A DNA stretch of 64,000 nucleotides from Pseudofrankia sp. DC12 (GCF_000966285.1 NZ_KQ031391.1:3011208-3075207); one strand, 5' to 3'. Positions 35,306 through 43,992 are shown, numbered from the stretch's first letter. Notes: generated by a model not told the origin, from the sequence alone. Translations and numbers: made by a program.

Positions 35306-36213
35306 GGCATACGCCGGTCGAGGGCTTGTCCACATGCGGTCGATCTGGACTCAGGCCGTACCGATGTCGACGCGGCTCAGCCCAACTGATCACCGAGCGA
35401 CAAGATCATTGCGGGCGTGACGTGGGCGTGGACACCCGGGGGCAGGACGCGCGCCGAAAAATCGTGGAAAACTGGAAATCGGACACTCGCCGACACCATT
35501 TGGCACCGCGCGACACCTATTTCCTTCGCTTTAACCGACGAGTTCATGGTTCGTGTCCATGGTGGCCCGGCTGGTTCCCTCCCGGTCCTACCCAAGCACC
35601 CCGCGCGGTCCGAGGGTGAGAGCGACGCGAGAAGAGCACGTTGGACAAGCGGCGCCGGCCGGCCGTCACTAGGCCTATCACCGGGCCGATCCGGTGTCCG
35701 CCGATGATCTAGATGCCTGGCTCCATAGACTCACCCGCGGCCGGTTCGCCATATGAACCGCGGTCCAGCTGTGGCTCGCACGGCCGGCCCCGCTGTCGGT
35801 GCCGATGACGCACGCGATGCCAGTAGCGCTGTCCAGGCGCGCACCGCCTGCCCCAGGCTCGGATACCGGTCACGTGCCCGATCATAGGAAGATCCCGCCG
35901 GTGTGCGTGATGACCGAGGTTCGATCCAAGGCCGCCCGGCTTCGACCGATGGCCGAGAAAAGGCATCGTCAGGGACACATGAATGTGAACACGCGACATC
36001 ACGCAGCGATACGAAACACCCGCCACGCGATGTCCTTGGAAACAAGAATGTTGCCAGCTAGACGCATACGATTGACCTGACCGCCTCGGCGGCGCCGGAC
36101 GCGACGCTCTCCTCCGCGACTCGCCCCTCCGATGGGCCCCGAACCGGTCACCCACCCATCCCCGTTCTCTGCCAGCGACTGCCCCCACTAGGGAAGACAG
36201 CGGGAGCGTTCTA
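35306..36213. other. Gene-free stretch upstream of integrase
   Basis: About 900 bases without a supported gene. The sequence is lower in GC at 35440-35560 and 35930-36080 than elsewhere. It may hold attachment or regulatory sites of the element, but no copy of the tRNA-Ser 3' end was found here. The integrase ribosome site GGGAG lies about 8 nt before its ATG. Confidence 0.35.
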
Positions 36214-37725
36214 ATGGAAATCCAGACCGAAAAGCGTTGCGGCTGCCGCGACCCCGAGACCAAGAAGCAGCTCGGCAAGCAGTGTCCGAGGCTCAAGGGC
36301 AAGAAGCCCCACGGCAAGTGGTCCTGGCGGCTGCAGGTCCCCGAGGAACTCGTCCCCCTCGTCGGCAGGACTCAGCTGCGCGGCTCGGGCTTCGCCACGA
36401 AGGACGCCGCCGAGAAGGATGCCGAGGACCAGATCGCGAGGGTCCGCGCGGGCCAGCAGCACGTCGGCACGCTGACCGTGGGCGAGTACCTCGACCAGTG
36501 GCTGGAGTCGAAGCGCAGGCTTCGCCCCACCGTGCGACGCGGGTACCAGACCCACATCGAGGTCCATCTGAAGCCATGGCTCGGCAAGGTGCCACTGTCG
36601 GGCCTGCGAGCGGATCACATCGACAAGGCTTTCCGCCAGATCGAGGCGGCCGGCTCCAGGAAGCCGCGACCAACCGGCCCGGCAACGATCGAACGCGTCC
36701 GAGACACCCTGCGCAACGCCCTGAACGACGCCGTGGACCGACGCCTGATCCCGTTCAACCCGGTGAAGGGCGTCGAGCTGCCCGAGTACAGCCGGGCCGA
36801 GGTGGAGCCCTGGGAAGCGCACGAGGTAGGCGTGTTCCTGGATGAGGCATCGACGGACCGACTCGCCGCGATGTGGGAGCTGATCGGGTTGCACGGCGTG
36901 CGTCGCGGCGAGGCGTGCGGCTCCACCTGGCCCGGACTCGACGCCGAGATGTCGGTTCTGACGATCACCCAGCAGATCACCGAGTTCGGCAACCAGTACG
37001 GCGTCTGGCCGCCGAAGACACGGTCAGGCAAGCGGAAGATCGATCTCGATCCGATGACGCTCGGGTCCCTGCTGGCACACCAGCTGAACCAGGAAGCCGA
37101 GCGTCAAAAGCTCGGCGAGTCGTGGGACAACGGGACGATCCCAGATCAGCACGGCATGCCGGTCAAGCTGTCGGGACTCATGTTCACCCGGCCGGACGGA
37201 CGGCATCTGGCTCCGCGGTACGTCTCCCAGCGGATGCAGGCGATCGCCCGTCGAGCAGGACTACTCGCCACCGTCCGGCTTACCTCACCAGCCAAGGCTG
37301 ACCATGTCGTCGTCGGCGCACTCCAGCGCGACCGTGACCCGATCGGTGACTGGACCCTCTACGTCGACCGTGAGCCTGCAGTGACGGTCACCGTGACGGC
37401 GGTGACTCGGCTGCGGGGCAACCGGTCACGACTGGAGCTCGCCAATCCGCTCACCGTCGAGGTTCCCGTTGGCGCCGAGCTCGGCCGCGGCCTGCTCTCG
37501 CGCCGACGGCTGCACGACCTCCGACACGCCTCGGCGTCGATCCAGCTTCAAGAAGGCATCGACCTGGCGCTCGTCTCGAAGCGCCTCGGCCACTCCTCGC
37601 CCGCGATCACCGGGGCGCTGTACGCCCACCTGCTGCGCCCGGCCGGCCGCCGTGCCGCCCTCGCGGTGGCGAACGCCGTGCCGCGTTCCACGCGGGGAGC
37701 CACGCCCACATCACGCCCACAATGA
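36214..37725 (+). CDS. int: Tyrosine site-specific integrase with internal insertion
   Basis: This 503-aa protein has an N-terminal zinc-ribbon-like/AP2-like region with CGCRDPETKKQLGKQCP, an SAM-like core-binding domain (about 85-180: LTVGEYLDQWLESKRRLRP), and a catalytic domain with Arg230 (GVRRGE), Lys268, His434-x-x-Arg437 (HDLRH), His460 (RLGHSS) and Tyr470 (ALYAHL). All catalytic residues are present. About 75 residues (352-427) rich in Val/Thr/Arg are inserted just before HDLRH, where related integrases are compact. It points toward a tRNA-Ser gene 52 bp downstream, the usual arrangement for integration into a tRNA 3' end. Confidence 0.92.
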   Translation: MEIQTEKRCGCRDPETKKQLGKQCPRLKGKKPHGKWSWRLQVPEELVPLVGRTQLRGSGFATKDAAEKDAEDQIARVRAGQQHVGTLTVGEYLDQWLESKRRLRPTVRRGYQTHIEVHLKPWLGKVPLSGLRADHIDKAFRQIEAAGSRKPRPTGPATIERVRDTLRNALNDAVDRRLIPFNPVKGVELPEYSRAEVEPWEAHEVGVFLDEASTDRLAAMWELIGLHGVRRGEACGSTWPGLDAEMSVLTITQQITEFGNQYGVWPPKTRSGKRKIDLDPMTLGSLLAHQLNQEAERQKLGESWDNGTIPDQHGMPVKLSGLMFTRPDGRHLAPRYVSQRMQAIARRAGLLATVRLTSPAKADHVVVGALQRDRDPIGDWTLYVDREPAVTVTVTAVTRLRGNRSRLELANPLTVEVPVGAELGRGLLSRRRLHDLRHASASIQLQEGIDLALVSKRLGHSSPAITGALYAHLLRPAGRRAALAVANAVPRSTRGATPTSRPQ

Positions 37726-37777
37726 TCTTCGGGGGCAAAACCGGGCCTGGCCGAAACGCAAACCTGCAGGTCACGAG

Positions 37778-37864
37778 CGGAGGGCGTGGGATTCGAACCC
37801 ACGATGAGGTTGCCCCCATAGCAGTTTTCAAGACTGCCGCCATCGGCCACTAGGCGAGCCCTCC
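37778..37864 (-). tRNA. tRNA-Ser (anticodon TGA)
   Basis: An 87-nt cloverleaf on the minus strand. The acceptor stem GGAGGGC pairs with GCCCTCC, the anticodon loop CTTGAAA gives TGA, a long variable arm follows as in class II tRNAs, and the T-loop GGTTCGAATCC is canonical. The discriminator is G and no CCA is encoded. Its 3' end faces the integrase gene and is the likely attachment site of the island to its left. Confidence 0.95.
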
Positions 37865-38025
37865 CGAACCGGCCGTCCGGCTGGGCCGGTGGCTGGTCGT
37901 CACCAGTATCCCAGCCGCCGCGGCGGTTCGTCCCCGAGGCCTCACGCTGGTCGCCGCGGTGCGCTCGGCCCAGCGCACCGCGGCGCGCGGCCGACCAGCG
38001 AACAGTTCGGACGGAGCGCCGAACG

Positions 38026-38925
38026 TCAGGCAGACGCCGGTGTCGTCTCGGCGGGGGCGACGTTGACGACCTGGGAGAACGCGGCCTCGGGGCTGAGGTC
38101 GTCGAGGGAGAGCTGACGGGCGGGCGGGATGGAGATCACGACCCGGGAGGTGACGGTCAGGTCGGCCGCGACGTGCACCAGCTCGCCGGAGACCATGAGG
38201 CGCCAGGCCGGGTCCTCGTCCATCCGCTCGCTTTCCACGGCGACGGCCGGGCGGTCGGCGAGGTCGAGGGATCGGGCCCGGATCTCGCTGAACGGGCTCG
38301 CGTGGTCGAGGTGGCGGTTGTTCCGGCCGCCAGGCTCGCGGCTCAGCACATACAGCCGGTTCGTGTCGGGGTAGCGCAGCGCCCACAGCTCGTCGGCGGT
38401 CGCCAGGACCATGTTGATCGAGTAGAGCGGCAGGTTGGCCGCGATCCAGCGCGCGGCGGCGACGATGCCTGCACCGACGTCGCCACCCTGGGCTTCGATC
38501 TCCCGGTTGATCAGGGCGAAGTAGCGCTCCGAGTCGGTGTCGCCCTGGACGAGCGCACGGTGCTCGCCGAGGTGGTCGTCCAGGCGATCCAGCTCCTCGA
38601 TGACGCCGTTGTGCGCGAACACCCGGCCGGCGTGCTGGAACGGGTGGGTGTTCGCGAGACTCACCTTCCCGGTGGACGCATGTCGCACATGGGCGATGAA
38701 CGTCGACGAGACGACGGTGCGCGGCTGGTAGGCGAAGTCAGCGCCAGCCCGGCTCGAGATCGGCTGCTTCACGATCCGCGGCACCCGGTCCTCCCCGAAC
38801 GTCGCAAGGCCCGCGCCGTCTGGCGTGCGGGCTGAGAGCGCGCGTTCGCTGTCAGGAGCGTCGAGCAGCCAGAACGTTGCTTCTATGGGCTGCGAGCCGC
38901 TGGTCAGCGCGAACATCTGGCACAT
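38026..38925 (-). CDS. Class II glutamine amidotransferase (YafJ/EgtC-like)
   Basis: This 299-aa protein begins MCQMFAL; Cys2 becomes the N-terminal nucleophile after Met removal. Class II features follow: DGAGLATFGED, IAHVRHASTGKVSLANTHPF, and FAHNGVIEELD, then GDTDSERYFALI. It hydrolyses glutamine or a gamma-glutamyl amide. There is no partner synthase domain, so it belongs to the stand-alone YafJ/EgtC-like group; EgtC (ergothioneine synthesis) is possible but no egt genes are nearby. The start is fixed by the need for Cys at position 2. Confidence 0.9.
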   Translation of the reverse strand: MCQMFALTSGSQPIEATFWLLDAPDSERALSARTPDGAGLATFGEDRVPRIVKQPISSRAGADFAYQPRTVVSSTFIAHVRHASTGKVSLANTHPFQHAGRVFAHNGVIEELDRLDDHLGEHRALVQGDTDSERYFALINREIEAQGGDVGAGIVAAARWIAANLPLYSINMVLATADELWALRYPDTNRLYVLSREPGGRNNRHLDHASPFSEIRARSLDLADRPAVAVESERMDEDPAWRLMVSGELVHVAADLTVTSRVVISIPPARQLSLDDLSPEAAFSQVVNVAPAETTPASA

Positions 38926-39190
38926 CTAGCCTCCATGACGTCAGCCTCCCGATCAGCCGAGGTGACGGGGTCTGCCTTCCCGGACGTCGGCTGCGCGGCG
39001 CGACTGGCGGTCGTTGTGCCCCATGCGGGTTCGACCTACACAGCCACCCTGACCGGGTGAGGCCCGTCGGCTGGTGGTCCCAATCTCCTGATCGTGGGGG
39101 CTACCCGGATCGGGCGGCAAGCCTTTGACCCCGCGGAATCGGGGACGAGAGCCAGGTCTCATCCGGGTTGGACCGGGCAAGGAGGTCGAC

Positions 39191-40006
39191 GTGGATGTGG
39201 AGCCGGGTACGGCTGTGGTCCGGTTCGCGGCGCTGGGGCCGTTGGAGCTGCGCGCGGCGAACGGAGAGCCGGCGTTCATCGGGCAGCGCAAGAAGCGCCG
39301 CCTGCTCGCGCTGCTCCTGCTGCACGCGGGCGGCTGGGTGAGCACCGAGCAGATCGCCGTCGCGCTGTGGGAGGACGACCCGCCACGCTCGGCGCTCGGC
39401 AACATCAAGACCTACGTCTCCGAGCTTCGGCGGGTGCTGCCGCCCGCCTCGGACGGACATCCCGACGTCCGCGGCGCCGACTCGGGGTCCCCGCTGGGCC
39501 GAATCCTCAGCCGCGACGGCGAGTACCTGCTCCGCCTGGCACCGAACGAGTTCGACGTCGATCTGTTCGACGCGGGCGCGCGCGGGGGCGAGGAGGAGCT
39601 GGCCGCGGGGCGCCCGGCGGAGGCGACCGTGCTGCTCGACCGCGCGCTCGCGCTGTGGCGGGGCGAGCCGTACGACGACCTGCCGGCCGAAATCGCCGTC
39701 GCGGAAACCACCCGGCTGGCGGAGCTGCGTTGGGCGGTCTGGGAGAACCTCGTCGACGCCCGGCTGCGGCTGGGCCAGCACAACCGGGTGCTGCCGACCT
39801 TGCGCGCCCTGACGATCGAGCATCCGACCAGGGAACGGCTGTGGGCGCAGCTTCTGGTGGCGCTCGGCCAGGACGGCCGGCGCGCCGAGGCGTTGAACGC
39901 TTACCAGACGGTGTACCGGATGCTGACCGAACGGCTGGGCATCGAGCCTGGCGAGGACCTCCAGTTGGAGCACCAGCGCATCCTGAACGGCGATCAGCAC
40001 AGGTGA
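39191..40006 (+). CDS. SARP/AfsR-type regulator with BTAD domain
   Basis: The GTG at 39191 is preceded by a perfect AAGGAGG at 5-nt spacing, giving 271 aa; an in-frame ATG at 39125 lacks a ribosome site. The N-terminal OmpR-like winged helix (about 10-105) includes ALGPLELRAANGEP, KKRRLLALLLLHAG and YVSELRRVLP. The bacterial transcriptional activation domain (about 125-268) has FDVDLFDAGARGG, ALALWRGEPYDDLP and RLGIEPGEDLQLEHQ. SARPs activate antibiotic and RiPP clusters by binding direct repeats near promoters. It lies 650 nt ahead of the lasso precursor on the same strand. Confidence 0.9.
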   Translation: MDVEPGTAVVRFAALGPLELRAANGEPAFIGQRKKRRLLALLLLHAGGWVSTEQIAVALWEDDPPRSALGNIKTYVSELRRVLPPASDGHPDVRGADSGSPLGRILSRDGEYLLRLAPNEFDVDLFDAGARGGEEELAAGRPAEATVLLDRALALWRGEPYDDLPAEIAVAETTRLAELRWAVWENLVDARLRLGQHNRVLPTLRALTIEHPTRERLWAQLLVALGQDGRRAEALNAYQTVYRMLTERLGIEPGEDLQLEHQRILNGDQHR

Positions 40007-40341
40007 GCCGGTCGGGACCGCGGGAGAGCGCAGGCAGGGATCTTGATGCCGCGACGTGAGCCACTCAGCGTGATGAACCGCCGCTGAACCAGACCCGGGC
40101 ATGTCCCTACCAGGCCGCCGACACGGCGACCGACGCGGAGTGTCCACGAGGAACATGGAGGAGCCTGGGAAGGGACGGCGAAGCGCCTTCGCGGCGCAGG
40201 CGAGCATCGTCGCTCGCGCCGACAACGACCAAGGCGCCGCCGGTAGAGCCGGCGTTCTGGCGCAGGGGTCGGATGTCCGCCCTTCCGGCATGGGGCGCCG
40301 CCCACCGCGTCGGGAAACCGCCAGGCGGCCTCCTTCTGTGC

Positions 40342-40379
40342 GGCCTCCCGGCCGGCCGCCGCCGTCCAGCCGGGAGGCC
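40342..40379. repeat. 11-bp inverted repeat
   Basis: GGCCTCCCGGC (40342-40352) is perfectly repeated in inverse as GCCGGGAGGCC (40369-40379), with a 16-nt GC-rich loop. There is no T-tract on either side. It may terminate the SARP transcript weakly or form part of the upstream control region of the lasso operon. Confidence 0.5.
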
Positions 40380-40429
40380 ACGAATCCCCCGTCCTCTGTG
40401 GCGCTCGTCAGGTATGACGGCCGCCGTCG

Positions 40430-40491
40430 CCCTTCCCAAGACTTTTCACCCTTCCCAAGACTTGGGCTTTTCGCCCTTCCCAAGACTTTTC
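40430..40491 (+). promoter_or_regulatory. Three direct repeats, candidate SARP binding sites
   Basis: CCCTTCCCAAGACTT starts at 40430, 40449 and 40474. The first and third copies continue TTTC, while the second continues GGG and so creates the palindrome CCCAAG-A-CTTGGG (40454-40466). Direct repeats upstream of the promoter are typical SARP targets, and the SARP gene is adjacent. The spacing (19 and 25 bp) is not a regular 11 or 22 bp, so another regulator is possible. Confidence 0.55.
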
Positions 40492-40656
40492 CGCCTTCGG
40501 GCCGCGCCATCCACTCCAGGCCAGATTTACAGAGGGGTAATTGCGAAGTGCCGACAGAAAGTCCTGTCCCCGGCGTTCGCGGCCCACCGCGAATGGGAAC
40601 ACATTGAGCGACGAAATGCCGTCTCAGACGGCAGCCGATGAATGGAGGATCCGCCA

Positions 40657-40854
40657 ATGAAGGCTCGTTACGAGACGCCGACACTCGACGCCGCCGGGGC
40701 ATTCAGCCAGGTCACCGACGGCCGTTGGGGCTGGGGCCGTGACTGGCTCTGGCGAAGCTTCCCGCGCTACTACGGTGGTGGCGGCGGCGGTGGGGGTGGC
40801 GGCGCCATCATCATCGTGGGCGGTGGGCCCGGCGGTGGTGGCGGCGGCTGGTGA
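40657..40854 (+). CDS. Lasso peptide precursor with poly-Gly tail
   Basis: The ATG at 40657 has GGAGGA at 7-nt spacing and gives 65 aa. The leader (1-21) has the lasso signature YxxPxLxxxG at Tyr5-Gly14 and the conserved Thr20 two residues before the core. The core should begin at Gly22: GRWGWGRD, with Asp29 at ring position 8 for the macrolactam, then WLWRSFPRYY. The remainder is unusual: ten Gly, AIIIV, GGGP, six Gly and a terminal Trp. The 44-residue core is far longer than typical lasso cores (about 15-25). The mature peptide may be trimmed, or the tail may be a functional extension. Confidence 0.88.
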   Translation: MKARYETPTLDAAGAFSQVTDGRWGWGRDWLWRSFPRYYGGGGGGGGGGAIIIVGGGPGGGGGGW

Positions 40855-40906
40855 TGCCGGAGCTCCTCGGTAACTGCCGAGCGGCGAGCGTATAGCTGCC
40901 GCTGGG

Positions 40907-40941
40907 AGCGGGCCGGCCGAGAATCGCGCGGCCGGCCCGCT
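40907..40941 (+). terminator. Strong hairpin after lasso precursor (attenuator)
   Basis: A 13-bp perfect stem: AGCGGGCCGGCCG (40907-40919) pairs with its complement at 40929-40941, with a 9-nt loop. A short TTT follows at 40946-40948. It lies 53 nt after the precursor stop and before the cyclase gene. It would partially terminate or stabilise the precursor mRNA so that the peptide exceeds its enzymes. Confidence 0.7.
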
Positions 40942-41009
40942 GGCATTTCCGGCGAGCCTGAACCCGCCCGGAATCCGGAACCGCCCGGAAAGGATCGGCT
41001 GACGACGAG

Positions 41010-42974
41010 ATGACCTATCCGTTGACCACGCCAGCACCGCTGGCCATGGCCGCACCCTGGTTCGTCGTCCTTCCGGACACTCCGGCGGGAACCGCCCTGG
41101 CCACCGGCATTCAAGCCTCGGATCCGGAAATCGCGGCACTACGGCGACCGTCGGGCCGTCCCTGGCTGATCGGCCGCTGGGCGCGTGACGAGATCGTCGA
41201 CACGGTCGCCGGCCGGTCCCGGCTCGCCCTTCTCGGCTGCGCCGCGATCAACCACGACCGGCTTGCCAGGCGTCTGGCCCGCGCCGATGATGTCACCGCC
41301 CTCGACCAGATCGCCCTCGAGCTGCCCGGCAGCTTCCACCTGGCGGCCGAGATCGAGGGCCGTCAGCGGGTCCAGGGCACCGCGTCCGGCCTGCGCCGCG
41401 TCTTCCACGCCCCGCTTCCTGGCGACGGCGGCGTCATCGCCGGAGACCGGGCGGACGTCGTCGCCGCGCTCGCCGGCCTCGACCGGATCGATGTCGCCGC
41501 CGTCCTCCTCTGCCTCGTCGACCCGGTGGCGCCGCACCCGCTCGACGACCGCCCGCTGTGGCAGGGCCTCACGGCCGTGCCCCCGGAGCAATGGCTCTGC
41601 GTCGAGCCGGGACACGGCGCCGCCACCAGCCACCGGCGCTGGTGGCGGGCACCTGAGCCGACGCTCGACGCCGTCGAGGGGGCGGCCGCGCTGCGCCACG
41701 CGCTGGTCGCCGCGGTCGCGGCTCGGACGGCCGCGGGCGGGACCATCACCGCGGACCTTTCCGGTGGGCTCGACTCGACGGCCCTTTGTTTTCTGGCCGC
41801 CGGCGGCCTGGCCGCGCTCGTCCCCTATACAGGCATGGGCCGCGACCCCGCCGACGACGACGCCCGCTGGGCCGCACTGGCCCGGGCCGCACTGGGTGCC
41901 GGGGCCTTCGAGGTGCTCTCGCGCGACCAGCTCCCGCTCGTCTACGCGGGGATCGCCGGAGTTGAGGAGCGCCTCGACCGGCCCTTCATCGGAGTGATCG
42001 ACCGGGCCAAGCTGCTCGCGGGGCTGCGTCTGGCCGCCCGCCACGAACCGAGGCTGCACCTGTGCGGCCTCGGTGGCGACGAGGTCGCGGAGAGCATGCC
42101 GAACTACCTGGCGGGCCTGGCTCTCGGCCATCCGATCGCCGCCTGGGGCAGGCTGAGGCCGCTGCGCGCCCAGGGCCGCTGGCCGCTCGCGGCGACGTTG
42201 CGAACGCTGCGGCCGCGGTCCTACCGGGACTGGCTGACGGCCCTGGCCGCGCCGCCCGGCGACCCGGCGGTGCGCGGCTGGCGTCTCCCGCGGCCGTCGG
42301 AGCGGATCCCGGAGCTGGACTGGTCGATGCCGCCGCGGATCGGCGTCTGGCTGACGTCCCAGGCCCGCGAGCTGCTGCGCGCGACGATCGAGGAGGCGTC
42401 CGCGACCGCCGAGCCGCTCGGGCCGACGCGCGACCGGCACGGCGACCTGTTCGCGATCCGGGTCGGCGCGGCAGTGGCCCGCGGCTTCGCACAGCTGGCC
42501 GCGCCGACGGGACCTCCGCTGGAAGCGCCGTTCTACGACGACCGGGTGATCGAGGCCGCGCTGGCCGTCCGGCCCGAGGAGCGGTCCACACCCTGGGAGT
42601 ACAAGCCGCTGCTCAAGTCCGCGATGGCCGGGCTGGTGCCGGCCGCGTGCCTGCGGCGCGAGACGAAGGCGGAGTGCTCGGCCGAGGAGGAGGCCGGCCT
42701 GCGCGCGCACCAGACCGCGCTGCGCGGGCTGTTCGACGGATCCCGGCTGGCGGAGCTCGGGCTGGTCGACACGGACACGCTGCTCGGCCTCTGCCGCTAT
42801 TCGGCGGCACCTGACCGGCACTACCTGGCGCTGCAGCAGACCGCCGCCGCCGAGTCCTGGCTGCGTGCCGGCGCGGGCCGGCCCTCCCCCGGCCCGCCCC
42901 ACCAGAGCGCCCACCCGGCGACCGCCCCGGCCGCCGGCAGTCCCGAGCCCGAGCAGCTGGAGAGGACATGTTGA
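41010..42974 (+). CDS. Lasso peptide cyclase (asparagine synthetase-like)
   Basis: This 654-aa protein adenylates the Asp side chain of the core and forms the macrolactam with the core N-terminus. The N-terminal glutaminase-like domain (about 1-205) lacks the nucleophilic Cys2, as in lasso cyclases. The AsnB synthetase domain has the PPi loop DLSGGLDSTALCFLA (about 250), LCGLGGDEVAESMPNYL, and PWEYKPLLKSAMAGLVP with the conserved Lys. The C-terminal 30 residues are a Pro/Ala/Gly-rich tail. Its stop overlaps the next start by 7 nt. Actinobacterial lasso operons typically have this order: A, C, B1, B2, D. Confidence 0.92.
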   Translation: MTYPLTTPAPLAMAAPWFVVLPDTPAGTALATGIQASDPEIAALRRPSGRPWLIGRWARDEIVDTVAGRSRLALLGCAAINHDRLARRLARADDVTALDQIALELPGSFHLAAEIEGRQRVQGTASGLRRVFHAPLPGDGGVIAGDRADVVAALAGLDRIDVAAVLLCLVDPVAPHPLDDRPLWQGLTAVPPEQWLCVEPGHGAATSHRRWWRAPEPTLDAVEGAAALRHALVAAVAARTAAGGTITADLSGGLDSTALCFLAAGGLAALVPYTGMGRDPADDDARWAALARAALGAGAFEVLSRDQLPLVYAGIAGVEERLDRPFIGVIDRAKLLAGLRLAARHEPRLHLCGLGGDEVAESMPNYLAGLALGHPIAAWGRLRPLRAQGRWPLAATLRTLRPRSYRDWLTALAAPPGDPAVRGWRLPRPSERIPELDWSMPPRIGVWLTSQARELLRATIEEASATAEPLGPTRDRHGDLFAIRVGAAVARGFAQLAAPTGPPLEAPFYDDRVIEAALAVRPEERSTPWEYKPLLKSAMAGLVPAACLRRETKAECSAEEEAGLRAHQTALRGLFDGSRLAELGLVDTDTLLGLCRYSAAPDRHYLALQQTAAAESWLRAGAGRPSPGPPHQSAHPATAPAAGSPEPEQLERTC

Positions 42975-43381
42975 CGTTGAACGGATCGGTGGTCTCGACG
43001 GACACCGACTACGGGACGGCGCTGCTGGACGAGCGCTCAGGTCGCTACTGGACGCTCAACCCGACAGCCTCCCTCGCCCTTCGGGTCCTGCTCGACGGCG
43101 GCGACCCGCCCCAGGCGGCCCGCGCGCTGCTCGACCAGTACGACGTCGCTCCGGCCACGGCGCGGGCCGACGTCGACAAGCTCGTCGACGAGCTGCGCGC
43201 CGCCGACCTGGTCACCGGCTCGGTCAGCGGATCGGGCATCGAGCCGCCCGCCGGGGTGACCCGGCCCGGCGTGGCCGGCTCGGCGACCAGAGGCGGCCAC
43301 CACAGGTCCGCCACCCGCGCGCGACACGCCCTGCGCTCGGTGCTCGGCCGGCCGTCTCGCCCACGGGCGAACGATCGGTGA
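42968..43381 (+). CDS. Lasso PqqD-like RiPP recognition element protein (B1)
   Basis: This 137-aa protein has residues 1-85 forming the PqqD/RRE winged helix: LNGSVVSTDTDYGTALLDERSG and RYWTLNPTASLALRVLLDGG, then DVDKLVDELRAADLV. It binds the leader YxxPxLxxxG region and presents the precursor to the B2 protease. The C-terminal 50 residues are Arg/Ser/Gly-rich, probably disordered and dispensable. It overlaps the cyclase gene by 7 nt. Confidence 0.88.
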   Translation: MLTLNGSVVSTDTDYGTALLDERSGRYWTLNPTASLALRVLLDGGDPPQAARALLDQYDVAPATARADVDKLVDELRAADLVTGSVSGSGIEPPAGVTRPGVAGSATRGGHHRSATRARHALRSVLGRPSRPRANDR

Positions 43382-43473
43382 ACACCGCGCCCACCAGCTC
43401 GCCCCGTGCTCGGGATCCCCGCCGGCCCGTGTTCGCGCGGAGTCCGGCGGACATTTGAAGGAGGTCGACGACG

Positions 43474-43992
43474 GTGACGATGCCGATGTCGATGCGCCGG
43501 CGCACCCCGGCGCCCCCGCTGGCCAGGCGGCTGCGGGCGAGCCTCGCGGTCGTGGTCGCACGGGCGCTGGCCACCCAGTCTCCAGCCAGGATCCAGGCCA
43601 CGATGGCGGCACTCAGCCGCGGCGCCCAGCCAGCCAGCCGGGCCCAGGCGGAGGTGGCCAGGGCCGACGTGACCGCTGTCAGCCTGGTCTGTCGCGGCTC
43701 CCGGGGCTGTGTGCCGCGGTCGGTCGCGACGGCGCTGCTGTGCCGGATGTCCGGGACCTGGCCGACCTGGCGGGTCGGCGTGCGGACGGTCGCGCCGTTC
43801 GCGGCGCACGCCTGGGTCGAGGCGGCGGGCCAGCTCGTCGGCGAGGAGGAGCCGCCGGGCTACTTCCGGCCCTTGATGACGGTGCCCCCGCGGTCTCGAA
43901 CCGGTCCGCAGCCGCCGGAGCAGGCCCGGCAAAGCGTCGACGTGCCGGCCGGACCGCCCCGGCCGGAGCGTCCCGAGGCGGTGGCCAAATGA
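43474..43992 (+). CDS. Lasso leader peptidase (B2, transglutaminase-like)
   Basis: The GTG at 43474 follows AAGGAGG at 8-nt spacing and gives 172 aa. The papain/transglutaminase-like catalytic set is visible: Cys in SRGCVPRSVATALLCR, and His in FAAHAWVEA. It removes the leader, freeing the Gly22 amine for cyclisation. The C-terminal 35 residues are Pro-rich. It ends in the ATGA overlap with the transporter gene (43989-43992). Confidence 0.9.
   Translation: MTMPMSMRRRTPAPPLARRLRASLAVVVARALATQSPARIQATMAALSRGAQPASRAQAEVARADVTAVSLVCRGSRGCVPRSVATALLCRMSGTWPTWRVGVRTVAPFAAHAWVEAAGQLVGEEEPPGYFRPLMTVPPRSRTGPQPPEQARQSVDVPAGPPRPERPEAVAK

Larger units (their letters stand above)
40007..40656. other. Long intergenic region between SARP and lasso precursor
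   Basis: A 650-base region with no supported gene. It holds an 11-bp inverted repeat (40342-40379) and three direct repeats (40430-40491) described separately. Downstream of the repeats comes an AT-richer segment (40520-40545) where the precursor promoter probably lies. Confidence 0.5.

Noticed and set aside
39101-40702. 533-codon minus-strand frame opposite the SARP gene
   Set aside because: Its composition is Arg/Gly/Pro-rich without domains, and the SARP domains on the plus strand explain the coding signal.
41139-42914. 591-codon minus-strand frame opposite the lasso cyclase
   Set aside because: The asparagine synthetase motifs on the plus strand are decisive; the antisense frame reads as low-complexity Gly/Arg/Gln.
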